DNA of 64,000 nt from Epiperipatus broadwayi (taxonomy: Eukaryota > Onychophora > Udeonychophora > Euonychophora > Peripatidae), in assembly GCA_028023455.1 (NCBI GenBank), contig JAQFVV010000185.1:1129239-1193238 (forward strand), in the 5' to 3' direction. Numbering within the stretch: position 1 is the stretch's first letter; each line of letters begins with the position of its first letter. Position numbers and translations under genes: made by a program. Below are positions 45,889-59,071 of this stretch, in pieces. A model generated the notes under the pieces. It was not told the origin of the DNA and made no database searches. It saw only the letters and a list, made by a program, of their open reading frames with translations.

Positions 45889-48150
45889 GTAACGAGCACA
45901 GACGTTCGTTACATTGTTTTTTTATATATAATTATTAAACAAGTTAAAATAAAAAGTTCGCATTTAAAAACTTTCTTTAAAAATTAAAAATTGAAATTAA
46001 AATATCGTCTTAAACTCTTATCTATTAAGTCGCACAGATAATAAAAATTATTAAAATAAAATTTTTATTAAAGAAAAAGGTATTTTTAAAACTAAATTTT
46101 AAAAAGATTTGGAGATAAAATTATATCTCTAAATCTGTCTTTAAATATATTTTTGATTTGGAAAACAGGGTAATTAATTAGAAATGGAAATGATTGTTAA
46201 TTAGTTAAATGTAAACCAGCCTTGAGCATTTAAATGAAATAACTTCAGTCAGATAGAAAGAAAACAATAGAAGCGGATTAGCCAATGAAAGAAATCCATT
46301 TGGGAAATCGGACCTCAGCGAAAGGATCATTACATCCATGACGCAATGTTAATTCAATCCTTGACATTAATATAAAAAGGACAAGTTTGGAAATTATTAG
46401 TTAGTGAGTGACTGGAAATTGATTGATTATTGACGATGTAACAGCTAGGTGTTAGCGCTGGGGGGATTGAAAAAGACGCACAGCTTCAATCCCTTCAGTT
46501 CTGCTAAGAAAGAGAAAAAAATGGGCCATCGTTTATACAATGAGGACCAACTACACGAAAAACAAAATCTCCAAAGGATAAATAAATAAATCAACCGGAT
46601 ACTAATCTTCGGACGACGTGGGAATTCACGTTTAAACGGCCAGGAATATAATAGGATGAACTATTTCAATAACCGTAAGAACTTTAAAATTTATGAACAG
46701 TGAATTAAAAACTTTTCATATTTAAAATGATTTTAATATTATTCTATCTGACCAACAATATTTATTAATTGGTTAATTTTATTTAATGTATTTAATTTGT
46801 AAAATCATTTCCATTTATTTATTTATTTAATTTTGTTCTTTAAGTTTTATTATGATTTCTGTTTTCCGTTAAATAAATTATAAAAAAATGTTAAACTTAA
46901 GTCGGGCGTGAATGGCTGTATCGATTTGTAAAGATATATTAAGGGAGGGTAATCTTGGGTTGTTCATTTCGTAGTTGAATTGGTTCAATGGATTGGATAT
47001 ATTTATGTAATTAGTAGGTGTAATATGAGATCCGCCACGGGCAGGATTATAGATATACGCCACACACCCTCTGTTTGCCTATGGATGGGTTTGTAAGTCG
47101 GCAGAATACCGCAGCCCATTCCTATGGAGTTTTTAGTTTATTGATCTACTTGCCCACAGATGTCACATCCCTGTGGGTGGAGAGTCAATGTCGTTTCTAT
47201 TTCTACATATTGCTCAGATGTACATTCCTGACAATATTGTTGTGTTGTCGTATCATGCTACATTGAATACATGAATGTATCAGATGGATTGGCGCCAGTT
47301 GATTGCGAAATGTGTTGCCTAAGGTTAAGTAGGGATAGAATATTTTATTTTTAAATGCAAATCTATGTAGTCGATTCAGGCTCGATCCTAAATAAAAATG
47401 CATTAAACTTAAGTTGTTTATAGACGCTTGCATGGATTGTTTATCGGTTAACTATGTTTTGCGTTTTATATTTGATCAAAATATATAGACATTCGATAAA
47501 TAATGATACCTTACGGTGAGTATCTAAAAATGTATTTATTCGGATGTCTTTTAAGTTATTGGTGACGATGCAAGTATCTTACGATGAATACTAGAGGTTT
47601 TCTTATAATTCCCTATGCAATTGTCAGTAATCAATAATTTTGTATTTTGATCGTTTATGTTTACTTTGAAATGTTTTTGACCGTTTGAAATCTATGTAAC
47701 CGATCTATAGCAACATATTAAACAGGTTTATAAGCCCATCTGTGCGAACTTGATTAAAAATGTAAATTTATAATATAATAGTAACTCAATGTAAATTAAA
47801 GTAAAATCAAAGTTAAAAATAATGTTAAATGTTTAAATGTAAATCACTAAAATAATTTTAAACCTTATATATATGTGCATAAATAAATCTGTTTGTATGA
47901 TAAATACTGGCAGTGGCTTACTTTATTCTTTTATATACTAGTAAATGATATTATTAAATGTCTGCTATTCCACTGAGCTAGTGACATGGGCTAACGACCG
48001 GAATCAAAATTTAAAAAAAAAAAGAAAAAAAATTTTTTTTTTTTTTTTTTGACTTGCGTATCTGCCTACTTTATAAATTTTTCTAGGTTCAAATGCCTAG
48101 ATGGCGCCCCGTAGTGCAGTTTACGTAAGTCCCAATTCCGTATCGTTGCA
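45889..48150 (+). repeat. 3' LTR, 2,262 bp (long form)
   Basis: It contains two extra modules absent from the left LTR: module Q (46893-47402, starting CTTAAGTCGGGCG) and module P (47408-47755, starting CTTAAGTTG). In the solo LTR at 1619-3680 the order is P then Q. Small frames on both strands here (46878-47433) fall across these modules and look incidental. Confidence 0.85.
46371..46380 (+). promoter_or_regulatory. TATA box of the 3' LTR
   Basis: TATAAAAAGG is identical to the one in the left LTR. Confidence 0.7.
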
Positions 48151-49205
48151 ATATATATATATGTGTGTACTTTTAATTATTTTAGAAGGATAATGTAATT
48201 TGATTTAGATTTTATTTGAAAATATTTAGTTTTAAAAAAAGGTAAATGAGAAATCAATAATGTATATTCCAACTTACTAATTGGCTGAAGAAAAACTTGT
48301 TATTTGTAAGTATTACTTTTGTCACTTTTTAAACGTAATTATAATTGCAATCTTAAATTTTAAATAGAATTTCATTAACTTTAAATAATCTAAAAAAACT
48401 TTTGTTTAAGTACTACAATCTTAAAACAGTTTTGACTTTTTTAAATATGTTTTTACTTGTGATGTGATAATCTGCATTAATTAAGCCTTAAGAATAATGT
48501 TAGGGTTTCAGTTGATGTTATTAAACTTTAAAAATATTTTTGTTATATTTGCAAAGTTAAAATAATATTGTTAAGAATAAATTTTATTTGCAAAGATATA
48601 TTTCTAACAAATAATTATAATTTTTTGAAATTATAATAAAAGAATAAAATTAAATTTGATGAAATAAAAAATTTTAAATTTAATTCATTCACTACTAGGA
48701 TGGTTTTAAATAAAATCAGTCAGTTAAAGATGTTAATTCTCAAATGCATAACATTTCTACTGCATTAAATATTTGATTAGGAAATTGGATGCCAATTAAA
48801 TATCAAAAAAATATGATTAGTGATCATCTAGATGATGTATTATTACCATTACTTTTTATTTAATGTCATGATAGATTAAAATAAAGTCAATTTTAACATA
48901 ATATAAATAGAAAAAGTAGAAACCTATTGATGCATAGTTATCACATGTCCATTTAACAATATATTATTTCATTCTGTACAATTTTCTTGCATTTTAAAAT
49001 AGCATAACTGCTCAATAATGATGTAAAGCTTAAGAAAAAGTGAATTACATATTTTATTATGATGATATTTACCATATTTGTTCATTAATTGACTGCACAG
49101 TTAGTTTAGATTGGGCAATTTTCAATGTAAACAAAATTATTAATTCATATGTTTAAAGTTATATGTTTGATGTCTATTACAAAAAAAGATGTATGAAAAT
49201 AATCT
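48151..49205. other. AT-rich non-coding DNA
   Basis: A TA tract lies at the LTR border and there is nothing else supportable. Confidence 0.5.
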
Positions 49206-49532
49206 AAAACAGGGAAAACTCTACATATAGTAGTGCCACTCAGTGCAAGCCAGAGTAATCAATGGATGCCAGGGGCTTGTGCATAAAATCTCTATCTAGT
49301 GTCTATTCATCCAATATCCCCAAACTAGTTTCTAGCTTGTGGCTTTTGTCAATGGGGAGCTGCTCTTAGATCCAAGGCTCCACACTGATGAAAGCCACAA
49401 GCTATAAACTAGTCTGGGGATATTGGATGAGTAGGTACTAGATAGGGATTTTATGCACAAGTTTTCTGGCATCCATTGATTACTCTGGCTTATGCTGAGT
49501 GGCACTACTGTATGGAGAGTTTTGTCTGTTTT
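49206..49532. repeat. Near-perfect palindromic foldback element
   Basis: The left arm (49206-49347) is the reverse complement of the right arm (about 49391-49532) with few mismatches, around a loop of about 43 bp. The arm tips are 'aaaacag' and 'ctgtttt'. The arms include 'cagagtaatcaatggatgcc' and its complement. No coding content is credible; the 72-codon minus-strand frame crosses the hairpin. It looks like a foldback MITE. Flanking duplications are not obvious. Confidence 0.85.
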
Positions 49533-51352
49533 AATAACAGTTATGAGCAAGCATAAGAAATGGTGATCATGTGATATTTAGTGGATTAAAATAACAGTCT
49601 CTTGTAATTTAAAATTTTGTTTATTAAATAACAAATTTAATTTTAGTTGTTTTCTACACAACATCTGGATTTGTATTCATATTGAAAAACAAAGAAACAA
49701 AAAAAAAACAGAATATAAATATGCCATTAAGCAACTAGGAGAAAAAATAAATCAACTGAAAAAATAAAAGCTAATGTGCGCTCTATAAGTATTAATGTGA
49801 CCATACTACCACTAAATTGGATATTATTATGATTTCAGTAAGTCCATATGTTAATTATACAATATGGCTAATATACTTAAATACTTGTTAAACTATGTAT
49901 TATGCCTGACTTCTTTTATTTGTGGCAAATTATTTTTACAATTATATTAATTTAACAAAGTAGTATTTATATATATTTAGGGCTCTTACGTAGAAGTAAC
50001 TAAATTTTTCTGGAGTAAATCTTTAGAAGCAGGACTAGGCAATGGATTTTGGTTTCTGATGAAAAGCCTTAAAAATTGTTTCTTTTAAAATTATCAAAAA
50101 GTATATTAGCACTTATTTATAATTGTCTACTTGATAGTTAATGGATGTAAAACAGAACGATGTATTTAAAAATAAAAATGACAAATTTATTTAAAACAAA
50201 ACCACATCTCTAAATCTTTTTAAAAATTTTATTTAGATACATTCCTACTATTGAGTTAATAAAAAATATTTTTAAAACTATAATTTACTATCTATCTCAA
50301 GTTTTATAGGCCAATCCCGTTCTTAAATATTGTCCAAATTTACTTTAAAAAGCCATCAAGCGTAAAACCAGAGCTTTTATATTTTTCTTTTTCATACATT
50401 GCAATAGAAATAATATTAGTCAAAAATTTAGTTGACAATCAAAACACCATTTTAATGAAAATCATCATTTTCAAAGCAAGTTTTTTTTTTAAGTTATAGT
50501 TCTTGAATTAATGCAAATTTTATTTAAATTAATTCTTTTTAGCTAAAGAAGATTTGTTTACAAGCTTTGTAGTCATTTTCTAACATTAAAAAGTAGATAT
50601 TCTTCATTTTCTTTTCACGGGAATTAAGATAATTAAAGCAGAATCTCTCGTTGATTTAGTCATGTTCCCATTCTCAAATTACTAATAAAAAAAATTCCTT
50701 TAATCTTCTTATTCATTTTTCTTCATTAAAGATCTAATTACATGTTTTATTTTTATTCTGAATTCGTCATTAACATTATATTTGCTATAATGAAATAAAG
50801 TTATAATAGCTTTTTGTGTTCACTTTTAATTTATTGTTTTCATTTAAAAGATTAAATCTTCTATTTACTGTAAAAATTTAGTTAGAAAAATAAAATTGTC
50901 ATTAACTACAGATATTTCGTTTTATTATCTTTAACTGGCGCATTAATAAATTGCACGAAGCAACGCTATCGTCACTAATGCTTTAGGAATAGAATTCTAT
51001 CATAAAATTTACAAGTAAATATATATTAATGTAATAAATTAAAGAGAAAACAACATTTCACTTTCACATTTGGAACAACTATTCAAATTGTAATTTTTTC
51101 AAAATGACAAACTCCTAATGAATATATGAGGTGTATACATCACATGATCATTTTGAAATATGTAACTTTGTTTAAGTAATTGCATGTTACTTTTTATGCT
51201 AATATTTTTATATATTTTTTAGCTTCCAAACTATATTTAGTTATACAAAAATTTAAATTCACACACATATTTAGTAACTATATTAAATTCAATATATAAG
51301 GATCTCTAGTTAAGATATCATTACTAAATATTCTGATACATTTACTTTATCA
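49533..51352. other. AT-rich non-coding DNA
   Basis: No supported feature. Confidence 0.5.
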
Positions 51353-51466
51353 CTATGAGATATCATCAAGTTGGTGTTGATTAATAGTTTATTATTATGA
51401 GATGTCACCAAGTTGGTGTTGATTAGTAGTTTTATTATGTCATCAAGTTGGTATCGACTAATAGTT
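51353..51466. repeat. Minisatellite, three units
   Basis: The core 'catcaagttggtgttgatta' (variants include 'caccaagttgg' and 'ggtatcgacta') occurs three times at about 40-45 bp spacing. The 68-codon minus-strand frame over it repeats NTNL and is incidental. Confidence 0.75.
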
Positions 51467-52497
51467 GCACATCTCAGATAATATTTTTCCATAATGATCA
51501 ATAATCTGTTAGGCATATTGTATATTGGAATCGTTTTGTGTTATTGCTGGTCATTCTCTTATCTTTTTTCCACCAAGCTCTCAAAATTTATATATCTCTT
51601 AATAATATGTGTTTATAATTATCTTAAATATTTTTTGTAATTAAAGAAATATTATTTTCTAATTAGATGCAAATCAGAAAAATACATAACGTTATAACAT
51701 TACAAGTTAATTTCTATTCGATTACTTAAAAAAATAAACGTTACACAATTTGATAAAAAAAAATCAGAATGTTAATCTTCACATTAACTATTTATTTCTT
51801 AGATGATATTTATTCATAACATTAAAGAAAAATTTTGGCTCAAAAAATATTGAACTTTTATCAGTCAAATTAAAATAACATCGACATACTCGAATTTTAC
51901 ATTCGTTTATTTATTTACTTTTTACTGGAACCTATTTTGGCTGATATTTCTCACATTAGTCATTGTACTATCCTAGAGCATGAACAATAATTTCCACTTT
52001 CATAATCGGCCTTGGAGTTCAAGCAGTATTAACTGAATTTATGTATTTGAAATTATAATTGCTAATGCTTCATTTAATTTTGCATTTACAAAGATTTTGC
52101 TTTAAAATAGAGAAGTTAACATATATATATATATACACACACTAATCATAGTATTTTTCTTTTCTGTGTTGTAGTGTCATCTATCAGTGGTTATCTGATA
52201 TTAATGCCATTTAATTCCCAATACATGGAGCTATACTAAAAAAAGAGAGACATGCAATTGTTTACTATTTTTCATAAGATGGGGGGGGGTCTTGTAATTT
52301 AAATTGATATATATATATATTGTAACTCCAGTTTTATTACTTTCAAAGCGAGACTACATATTATGTTTTTAAATATATAGATTGATCTTACACTACTACT
52401 TAAATTAGCAAGACGCACATAAGAAAACATGTTGGTCTATTCAAAAGAAACAGTTTTAAATAAGGGTGTGTAAAAATCAATTTTTACTCATGAATCT
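51467..52497. other. AT-rich DNA with TA tracts
   Basis: A TA tract near 52306-52320 is followed by 'tgtaactcc', reminiscent of the TGTAAC LTR start, but no further LTR similarity is visible. A G9 run lies near 52282. Confidence 0.45.
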
Positions 52498-52875
52498 TAC
52501 AGAGACTTCAGACCACTCAACAATATATGGAAACGTACATTGTTAGATATAATAAAAAAGATTCAAAAACAAAATACATGTATGAGAACCCAAACAGGTA
52601 TTACTGACATTATTGAAAAAAATTACAAAACTGAAATAAAGTTGTATTGAACATATTTTTAGAAGTGTTGATAAAAGATGAACAGTTGAAATTTTAAACT
52701 GGGTTCCAAGGGATTGTAAAAGGTCCAAAAAGATACCACTTGTGAAAATGATAAATAAATTAGGAAGCATATTGAGGTGATGTGGAAAAAAAAGGCTAGA
52801 AATGAAAGAAACTCGATTAAACTTGCAGAAACTTTTATGCTACTGTGGACTGGGATAAAGGTTGAAAATGATGAT
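52498..52875 (+). mobile_element. RTE LINE 3' tail fragment, old
   Basis: It starts at 'agagacttcagaccactcaa' and ends with 'gttgaaaatgatgataatga'. It aligns with 58697-59070 with many changes and an internal loss of about 40 bp after the start. Confidence 0.75.
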
Positions 52876-53372
52876 AATGAATATGTTAATTTACAGAGAA
52901 AAAATGGAAAAAAAGAAATAAATATATTTTTTCTCCTTTATGCAATTTTCCTTTTTAAAATGATTTTTTTTTTTTTTTACAAATATATATTTAGAGAAAG
53001 ACACTAAATAAAAATAATTATTAGTAATTATTATTACTAATTATTATTAATTGCAATAATATAATATATTAATTTACAATATTTTGGAAGTATAAAAAAC
53101 TATAAAATTTTAATGTAACTGACTTGATGTTTGTCCATAGGCTTTTTCATAGATATTCTATATAGCACTATTTTGAAGCTGTCCATAGTAAATCTTGAAG
53201 TTCTGCTTTCTTGTTTGGGTTGACAGCCAAAATAGGTATACTATGATTGGCATTTTTGATAAGATTATCTATAATCTTATATATCTTTTTCCTAGGGTTG
53301 CAGAATAATTATTTTATAAATTTGTTATAATGCTTAATTTTCAATTTACTTTTAGGCATATAGTTTAGCAGA

Positions 53373-53672
53373 TTGGGCTTGTACTTGAGTTTAACATGTC
53401 CAGCAATCAGACAAGGATTAAACTTATTTCAGAAATTATCTTTGTACATTTTTTCACCACAATATTTTTTCACTTCTGAGGAATTACATAACATGAATGT
53501 CAAAGCCAGTATAATAAAGATATTTAAAATGAATTCCAATCCAGAGATTGATGGTGAAAATACTGATGGGCTGCAACAGTTTATTATTGCTGAGACATCC
53601 AACTGTTATTCGTCCAAGGCCCTTGCTGAACATTCCATGAAGATAAATGCTGCCCCCAAAAGAGGAAGCTAA
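53373..53672 (+). CDS. Unrecognised open frame of 99 codons
   Basis: The C-terminal half (EIDGENTDGLQQFIIAETSN) has a protein-like composition, unlike most AT-rich frames here, while the first half is hydrophobic. No domain is recognised. On the opposite strand at about 53150-53290 a frame reading ANHSIPILAVNPNKKAELQ also looks protein-like. Both may be remnants of one rearranged retroelement. Confidence 0.2.
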   Translation: MGLYLSLTCPAIRQGLNLFQKLSLYIFSPQYFFTSEELHNMNVKASIIKIFKMNSNPEIDGENTDGLQQFIIAETSNCYSSKALAEHSMKINAAPKRGS

Positions 53673-54009
53673 AAGCTGCTAAAAAAACCTGAAATCAATT
53701 TAAAAATATCATTCATGAACTCTAAAAATTGTCAAAGGTGTTCACTCCAAAAAAACTATAGTTAAAATGTAGATTAATTTAAGAAAATAAATCAAAATCT
53801 AGATTTAAATGAAGTACAGCAATAAGATTGATATTTTTTATAAACTTTCTTGAAATTAGAAGTGTATTAATTTTTACTTTCTAATTTCAATTGTAATTAA
53901 CTAAGAAAAATATCGTTTGTATTTCATTCATTTTATTTTTGTTTTATTCTTATTGTCATAATTTTATTGTACAAAAATAGGTTGTTTAAATTGTTAATTT
54001 GTCTTAAAT

Positions 54010-54010
54010 C

Positions 54011-54050
<40 letters not shown>
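54010..54050. repeat. (CT)n microsatellite
   Basis: CT repeats with one TT interruption. Confidence 0.95.
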
Positions 54051-54507
54051 GTATCTCATCATATACCATTTAATTAAAACAAAATTTGGCAAGTACATTG
54101 TTTGGTGTTTCAATATGCATTTTCTGATGGCTTAAATTAGAGGAGCTTTTTGTATATAAAATCAAGCACTAAGAGTGTTTAAAATTTTCTTTTATGAATA
54201 TATTTCAGTTAAATTAGTTGGATGGAATAGAGTTTTACCCCAATATAAGTAAAAGTATTCGCAGGAAAGATAGTTTGCTTCTAACAGTTATAGACCAGGT
54301 GTAATAGTCTTAAAAGGTAGCCATGGATTGTGTATTTCCACACAATCTCTGTCCGATTTTTAGTATAGTTAATACATAAAATACTGTCTATATCAACTCT
54401 TCTTCTTATTTAATGGTATAGTGTCAAGTTTATTAAAATTATTTTGAAAAATAAATTTATAAATTATATTTATAAATAAATTAAAATGCTCAAATCCTTT
54501 TATTTTT

Positions 54508-54511
<4 letters not shown>

Positions 54512-54597
<86 letters not shown>
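54512..54597. repeat. (TA)n microsatellite
   Basis: About 43 TA repeats, followed by a G6 run. Confidence 0.95.
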
Positions 54598-54599
<2 letters not shown>

Positions 54600-54789
54600 G
54601 GGGATGCAAGTAGGTGAAATAGAGACAGAATAATGACTAAGCACTATGCTTAAATCAAGGATGTAACCAATCAAATTTATTCTCAGTCCTCCAAAACTGC
54701 ATTCTGTAAATTTGCAAGATATCAAAAAATAAACAAAATTTCTATTTTCTCTCATTATATATATATATATAAAACAAAACACAAAAGTA

Positions 54790-55700
54790 ACTTTCTTTTA
54801 AGCTTGTATTAAAATATTCATGATAGGGAGCTTATCACTAGCTCCAATCAAGCTTTAATTTATAAATGCCAAAGAGAAAAACTTTAAAATCTCCATTGGA
54901 AAGTCCTTATCCCCAGACCAATTGGTTTCAAGCTTATGGCTCACCTCAGTGAGAATCTAGGACTTCAGATACTAGATCTAAAACCAACTTAAAAGCCAAC
55001 ACTTATCTAATACATTACTATCAATTTGAAAACCTGAATTTTTCAGACACATAAATGTCTTCAAATCAAGCCTCAAATATAGCCTCTGCAATATAATATC
55101 ACATAAGCCTTCAAGGGTACACTTATAATAATTAATAAAATAAGACACCAAATTGTATAACTTGCTTTTAAGCTTATATTAAAATTGGTCTGGGGATAGG
55201 GACTTTCTGATAGAGATTTTGAATACTTTCCCTGTTGGCACTTATAAATTAAAGTTTGACTGGAGCTAGTGGGTGTTTCCTCTAGTAAACATTTTAATAC
55301 AAGCTTAAAGGCAAGTTACATAATTTTGTTTCTTGTTTAATTTATTATATGCATACCATTGAAGGCTTTTACAATGTTATATTGCCGAGGCTATTAATGT
55401 ATGATGAAACTGAACTGAGTTCAGACACATAGAGATATCTGGTTTGTAAGGCTGGATTTGAAGACATTTACATGTATGAAAATTCAGGTTTTCAAATTGA
55501 TAGTAATGTATGAAAATTCAGGTTTTCAAATTGATAGTAACATTTTAGATAAGTGCTAATTTTTGAGTTGGTATTTTAGATCTAGGGTCTGGAGTCCTAA
55601 CTCCTCACTGAGATGAACGATAAACTCGAAACCAATTGGTCTGGGGATAAGAACTTTCCAATAGAGATGTTTAATTCTTTCTCTTTCAGCATTTAGAAAG
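54790..55700. repeat. Composite foldback repeat, copy 2
   Basis: A forward unit runs from 54790 to about 55140, followed by an inverted partial unit at about 55177-55330 and an inverted unit at about 55331-55700. Landmarks are 'ccccagaccaattggtttcaag' near 54912 with complements near 55180 and 55635. A 35-bp segment ('gtatgaaaattcaggttttc...') is tandemly duplicated at about 55471-55541. The right end abuts a TA tract. Confidence 0.7.
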
Positions 55701-55705
<5 letters not shown>

Positions 55706-55750
<45 letters not shown>

Positions 55751-55785
55751 TCTTTATAAATATAAATATATATATATATATATAT
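55706..55785. repeat. (TA)n microsatellite, interrupted
   Basis: Two TA arrays are separated by 'aattctttataaatataaa'. They form the junction between the foldback repeat and the RTE copy. Confidence 0.9.
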
Positions 55786-58700
55786 GGCTGCAGAAAGGAG
55801 TTTTGCTATTAACTGAAAGGAGACCCTTTGATTCCTCTTGGAGGTCTTAAAGGAACCGAGCAGGGCAAATTCCTAATGTCCACTCCATACGTTCTTGTCG
55901 TTGCAGCTGTTATTACTATGTGATTATTCATATAGTATACGAACATGGATGGGCTGCTCACCAACACGCATTAGCCAGCGTGGTGAGTTTATTGGCTTTT
56001 TACCTCTGAGTTTAAGATGAAGAAACATCATGGTCTTTCTTCTCAGTGCCTGATAAGGCAGAATGAATGTTTGTGTGAATGATAAATATTTTCCCAATAC
56101 ATATATACAATTATGACAGACAAAAATAAAGCATGGCCCTTATTCCCAGGTGGCTGTAAAGTCACCAACCAAGGCAGCGGTTGGTGGCCGAAGGCAGAGG
56201 GTGCTAAGAATCCCCTGATTGTGGACCCAGGCTGCCATTTGATGACAACTTTTTATTTAGGTACTTACAACTGCAGATCACTTTCAAGTGAAGGAAGATT
56301 GCAAGAATTAGAAGAAGAACTCTCTTATATTAAATGGGACATTATTGGACTTTGTGAAGTTAGAAGAAAAGGTGAAGAGACAATTGATTTAAAAAGTGGA
56401 CATATACTCTATTATAAAGGCACAAATATTGGAAATACAAGTGGAGTAGGATTCATTATAAATAAAAAGTGGAAAAACAATATTGTGGAGATTGATGGTG
56501 TATTGGACAGAGTGGCAAGATTAGTTATACAACTTAATAGCAGATACCAAATGCAGATAATTCAGGTTATGCCCCAACAAGTTCTCATAGTAATGAAGTA
56601 GAAGAAGATTTTTATATGGATGTACAAAAGGCTTTTGATCAGAATAAACACCATTTTAAAATTGTTATGGGAGACTTTAATGCTAGAATTAGTAAAAAAA
56701 ATGAAAGATGAAAGTGCTGTGGGTAATTTTGGTTATGGTAATAGAAATGAGAGAGGACATAGACTTGTGGAGTTTGCAGAAAAAGAAAAACTTTATATTA
56801 TGAATTCTTTTTTTTGAGAAAAATGTTAAAAGGAAATGGACATGGAAGCATCCAAATGAAGGTACAGCAGAATTGGATTATATTTTGACTAACAGGAAAT
56901 ACATATTTCAAGATTATAATGTTCTTAATAAATTTAACACAGGAAGTGATCATCGATTAGTAAGGTGTAAGATACGTGTTAATGTAAAACTAGAGAGACA
57001 AAAATTATTAAGAAAAACAATATTTACAGTTGATATTCCTAATCTTCAGAAACATTCTAATGAATTTAAATTAGAACTTACAAATCGGTTTCAAGTATTA
57101 GTAGATTTTGAACATGATTCAGATTTGAATGAAATTAATATGAAAATAACTGATACACTTTTGAAAACTGCAACAAAGATAGCTGGTAGAAAGAAACAGC
57201 AATTGACCAATAAAATTTCTACTGAGACTAGAGAATTTATGAAGAAAAGAAGGAATATGAAAATATACAAAAATGATGCATTAAAAAGAATTGAATATCT
57301 CGAATTTTGTAAAATGGTGCGGAAAAGAGTTGAAAATGATATAAGAAAGTATAACTGTGAACTAGCAAGGAAAGCTGTAGAAGAAAATAAAAGTCTTAAG
57401 AATGTAAAACAACATTTTGGTATTGGTAGGAAATTTATATCTGCAATAAGAAAAAAAGGTGGAATTATTACTAAAAGGAGAGATGACATCATGAAATTGG
57501 TAGAAGATTTTTATCAAGAATTATATAGTAATAAAGAACAAGTACCTTTTATATCTATTACATCTTCCAAATTGCCCAGAATTTTAAATGAAGAAGTGAG
57601 ACATGCAATTAAATGTATGAAGAAAGGAAAGGCTCCAGGTAATGATGGAATTATAATTGGTATATTAAAAGAAGCAGGTGAAGTAATAGAAAATTTTTTA
57701 GCAAAGTTATATACCAAATGTCTAAATGATAACGATGTACCGGATGATTGGAAGAATGCAGTAATAATATTAATATTTAAAAAAGGTGATAAAAAGATAT
57801 TAGAAATTACAGACCTATCAGCCTTTTATCAGTTTTATATAAAATTTTTACCAAGATAATTACTACTCGTCTACAGAGAACATTGGATTTCCACCAACCA
57901 AGAGAACAAGCTGTTTTTAAAAGTGGTTTTAGTACAGTAGATCATATCCAGGTATTGAGAGAAGTTATAGAAAGGACAAATGAATATGAGTTGCCATTAT
58001 GCTTAGGATTTGTAGATTATGAAAAGGCATTTGATTCTATAAACATTTCTTCAGTGATTAAAGCATTAGATCATCTAGCAAATAGATCCAGGATATTGTC
58101 ATATTTTAAAGAATATTTATAAAAATGCAACAGCAACAATTAGATTACATAATGACACTGGGAAAGTCAACATTGAGAAAGGTGTAAGACAAGGTGACTC
58201 CATATCTCCAAAACTTTTTACAGCAGTGCTGCATGAAGTATTTTGTGGATTAAAATGGGAAACTAAAGGAGTGAAAGTAAATGGTGATTATTTAAGTCAT
58301 TTAGATTTCGCAGATGATGTAGTTGTTTTTGCAAATAATGCTTCAGATCTGCAGGAAATGTTGCAGGAATTATCAGATGAAAGTAGGACTAAAGATAAAT
58401 GTTAAAAACACTAAAGTAATGTTTAATCGATTTGCTCAAAATATAAAAATAAAGATTGATTATGATGAATTAGAAGAAGTTAACAGTTACAAATACCTTG
58501 GTCAGATTATTAATACAGATGGAAACATAATGGAGGAAATTAATCATAGAATTAAACTTGGTTGGAGTGCTTTTGGTAGAAATAACTTGATACTAAAAGG
58601 AAATATGCCTATGTGTTTGAAAAGGAAGGTTTTTAACAAATGTGTTTTACCAGTTCTTACTTATGGATCTGAGACTTGGACCCTTAATAGAAGAGCAATT

Positions 58701-59071
58701 CAGAGACTTCAGACCACTCAAAGAAGTATGGAGAGATGTATGTTGGGAGTAACAAGAAGAGATCGTAAACACAATGTATGGGTAAGAGAACAAACAGGTG
58801 TTACTGACCTCATTGAAAAAAATTAAAAGATTGAAGTGAAGTTGGGCTGGTCATATTGTTAGAAGAGATGATAATAGATAGACAATTGAAATTTTAAACT
58901 GGATTCCAAGAGATTTAAAAGACCCAGAAAGAGACCATATGTGAGATGGATGGATGAAATAAGAAAGTGTGCAGGGGTGATGTGGAGAAGAGAAGCTAAA
59001 GATCGGAGAAGATGGATTAAACTTGGAGAGACCTTCATCCTGCAGTGGATTGATAATGGTTGATAATGATG

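Larger units (their letters stand above)
44219..48150 (+). mobile_element. LTR element of the TGTAACG family with unequal LTRs
   Basis: The left LTR (44219-45166) and right LTR (45889-48150) share TGTAACG...TTACA/TTGCA type ends and near-identical sequence over the aligned parts. A primer-binding-site-like sequence follows the left LTR. The internal region is only 722 bp and encodes no gag or pol, so the element is non-autonomous. Both outer flanks are ATAT in TA tracts, compatible with a target-site duplication. Confidence 0.8.

Noticed and set aside
52321-52345. Start of another TGTAAC-family LTR after a TA tract
   Set aside because: Only the first six bases match; the following sequence shares nothing with the LTRs at 1619, 44219 or 45889.
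57091-57492. 133-codon minus-strand frame
   Set aside because: It is antisense to the conserved RTE ORF2; likewise 23883-24263 and 57514-57717.
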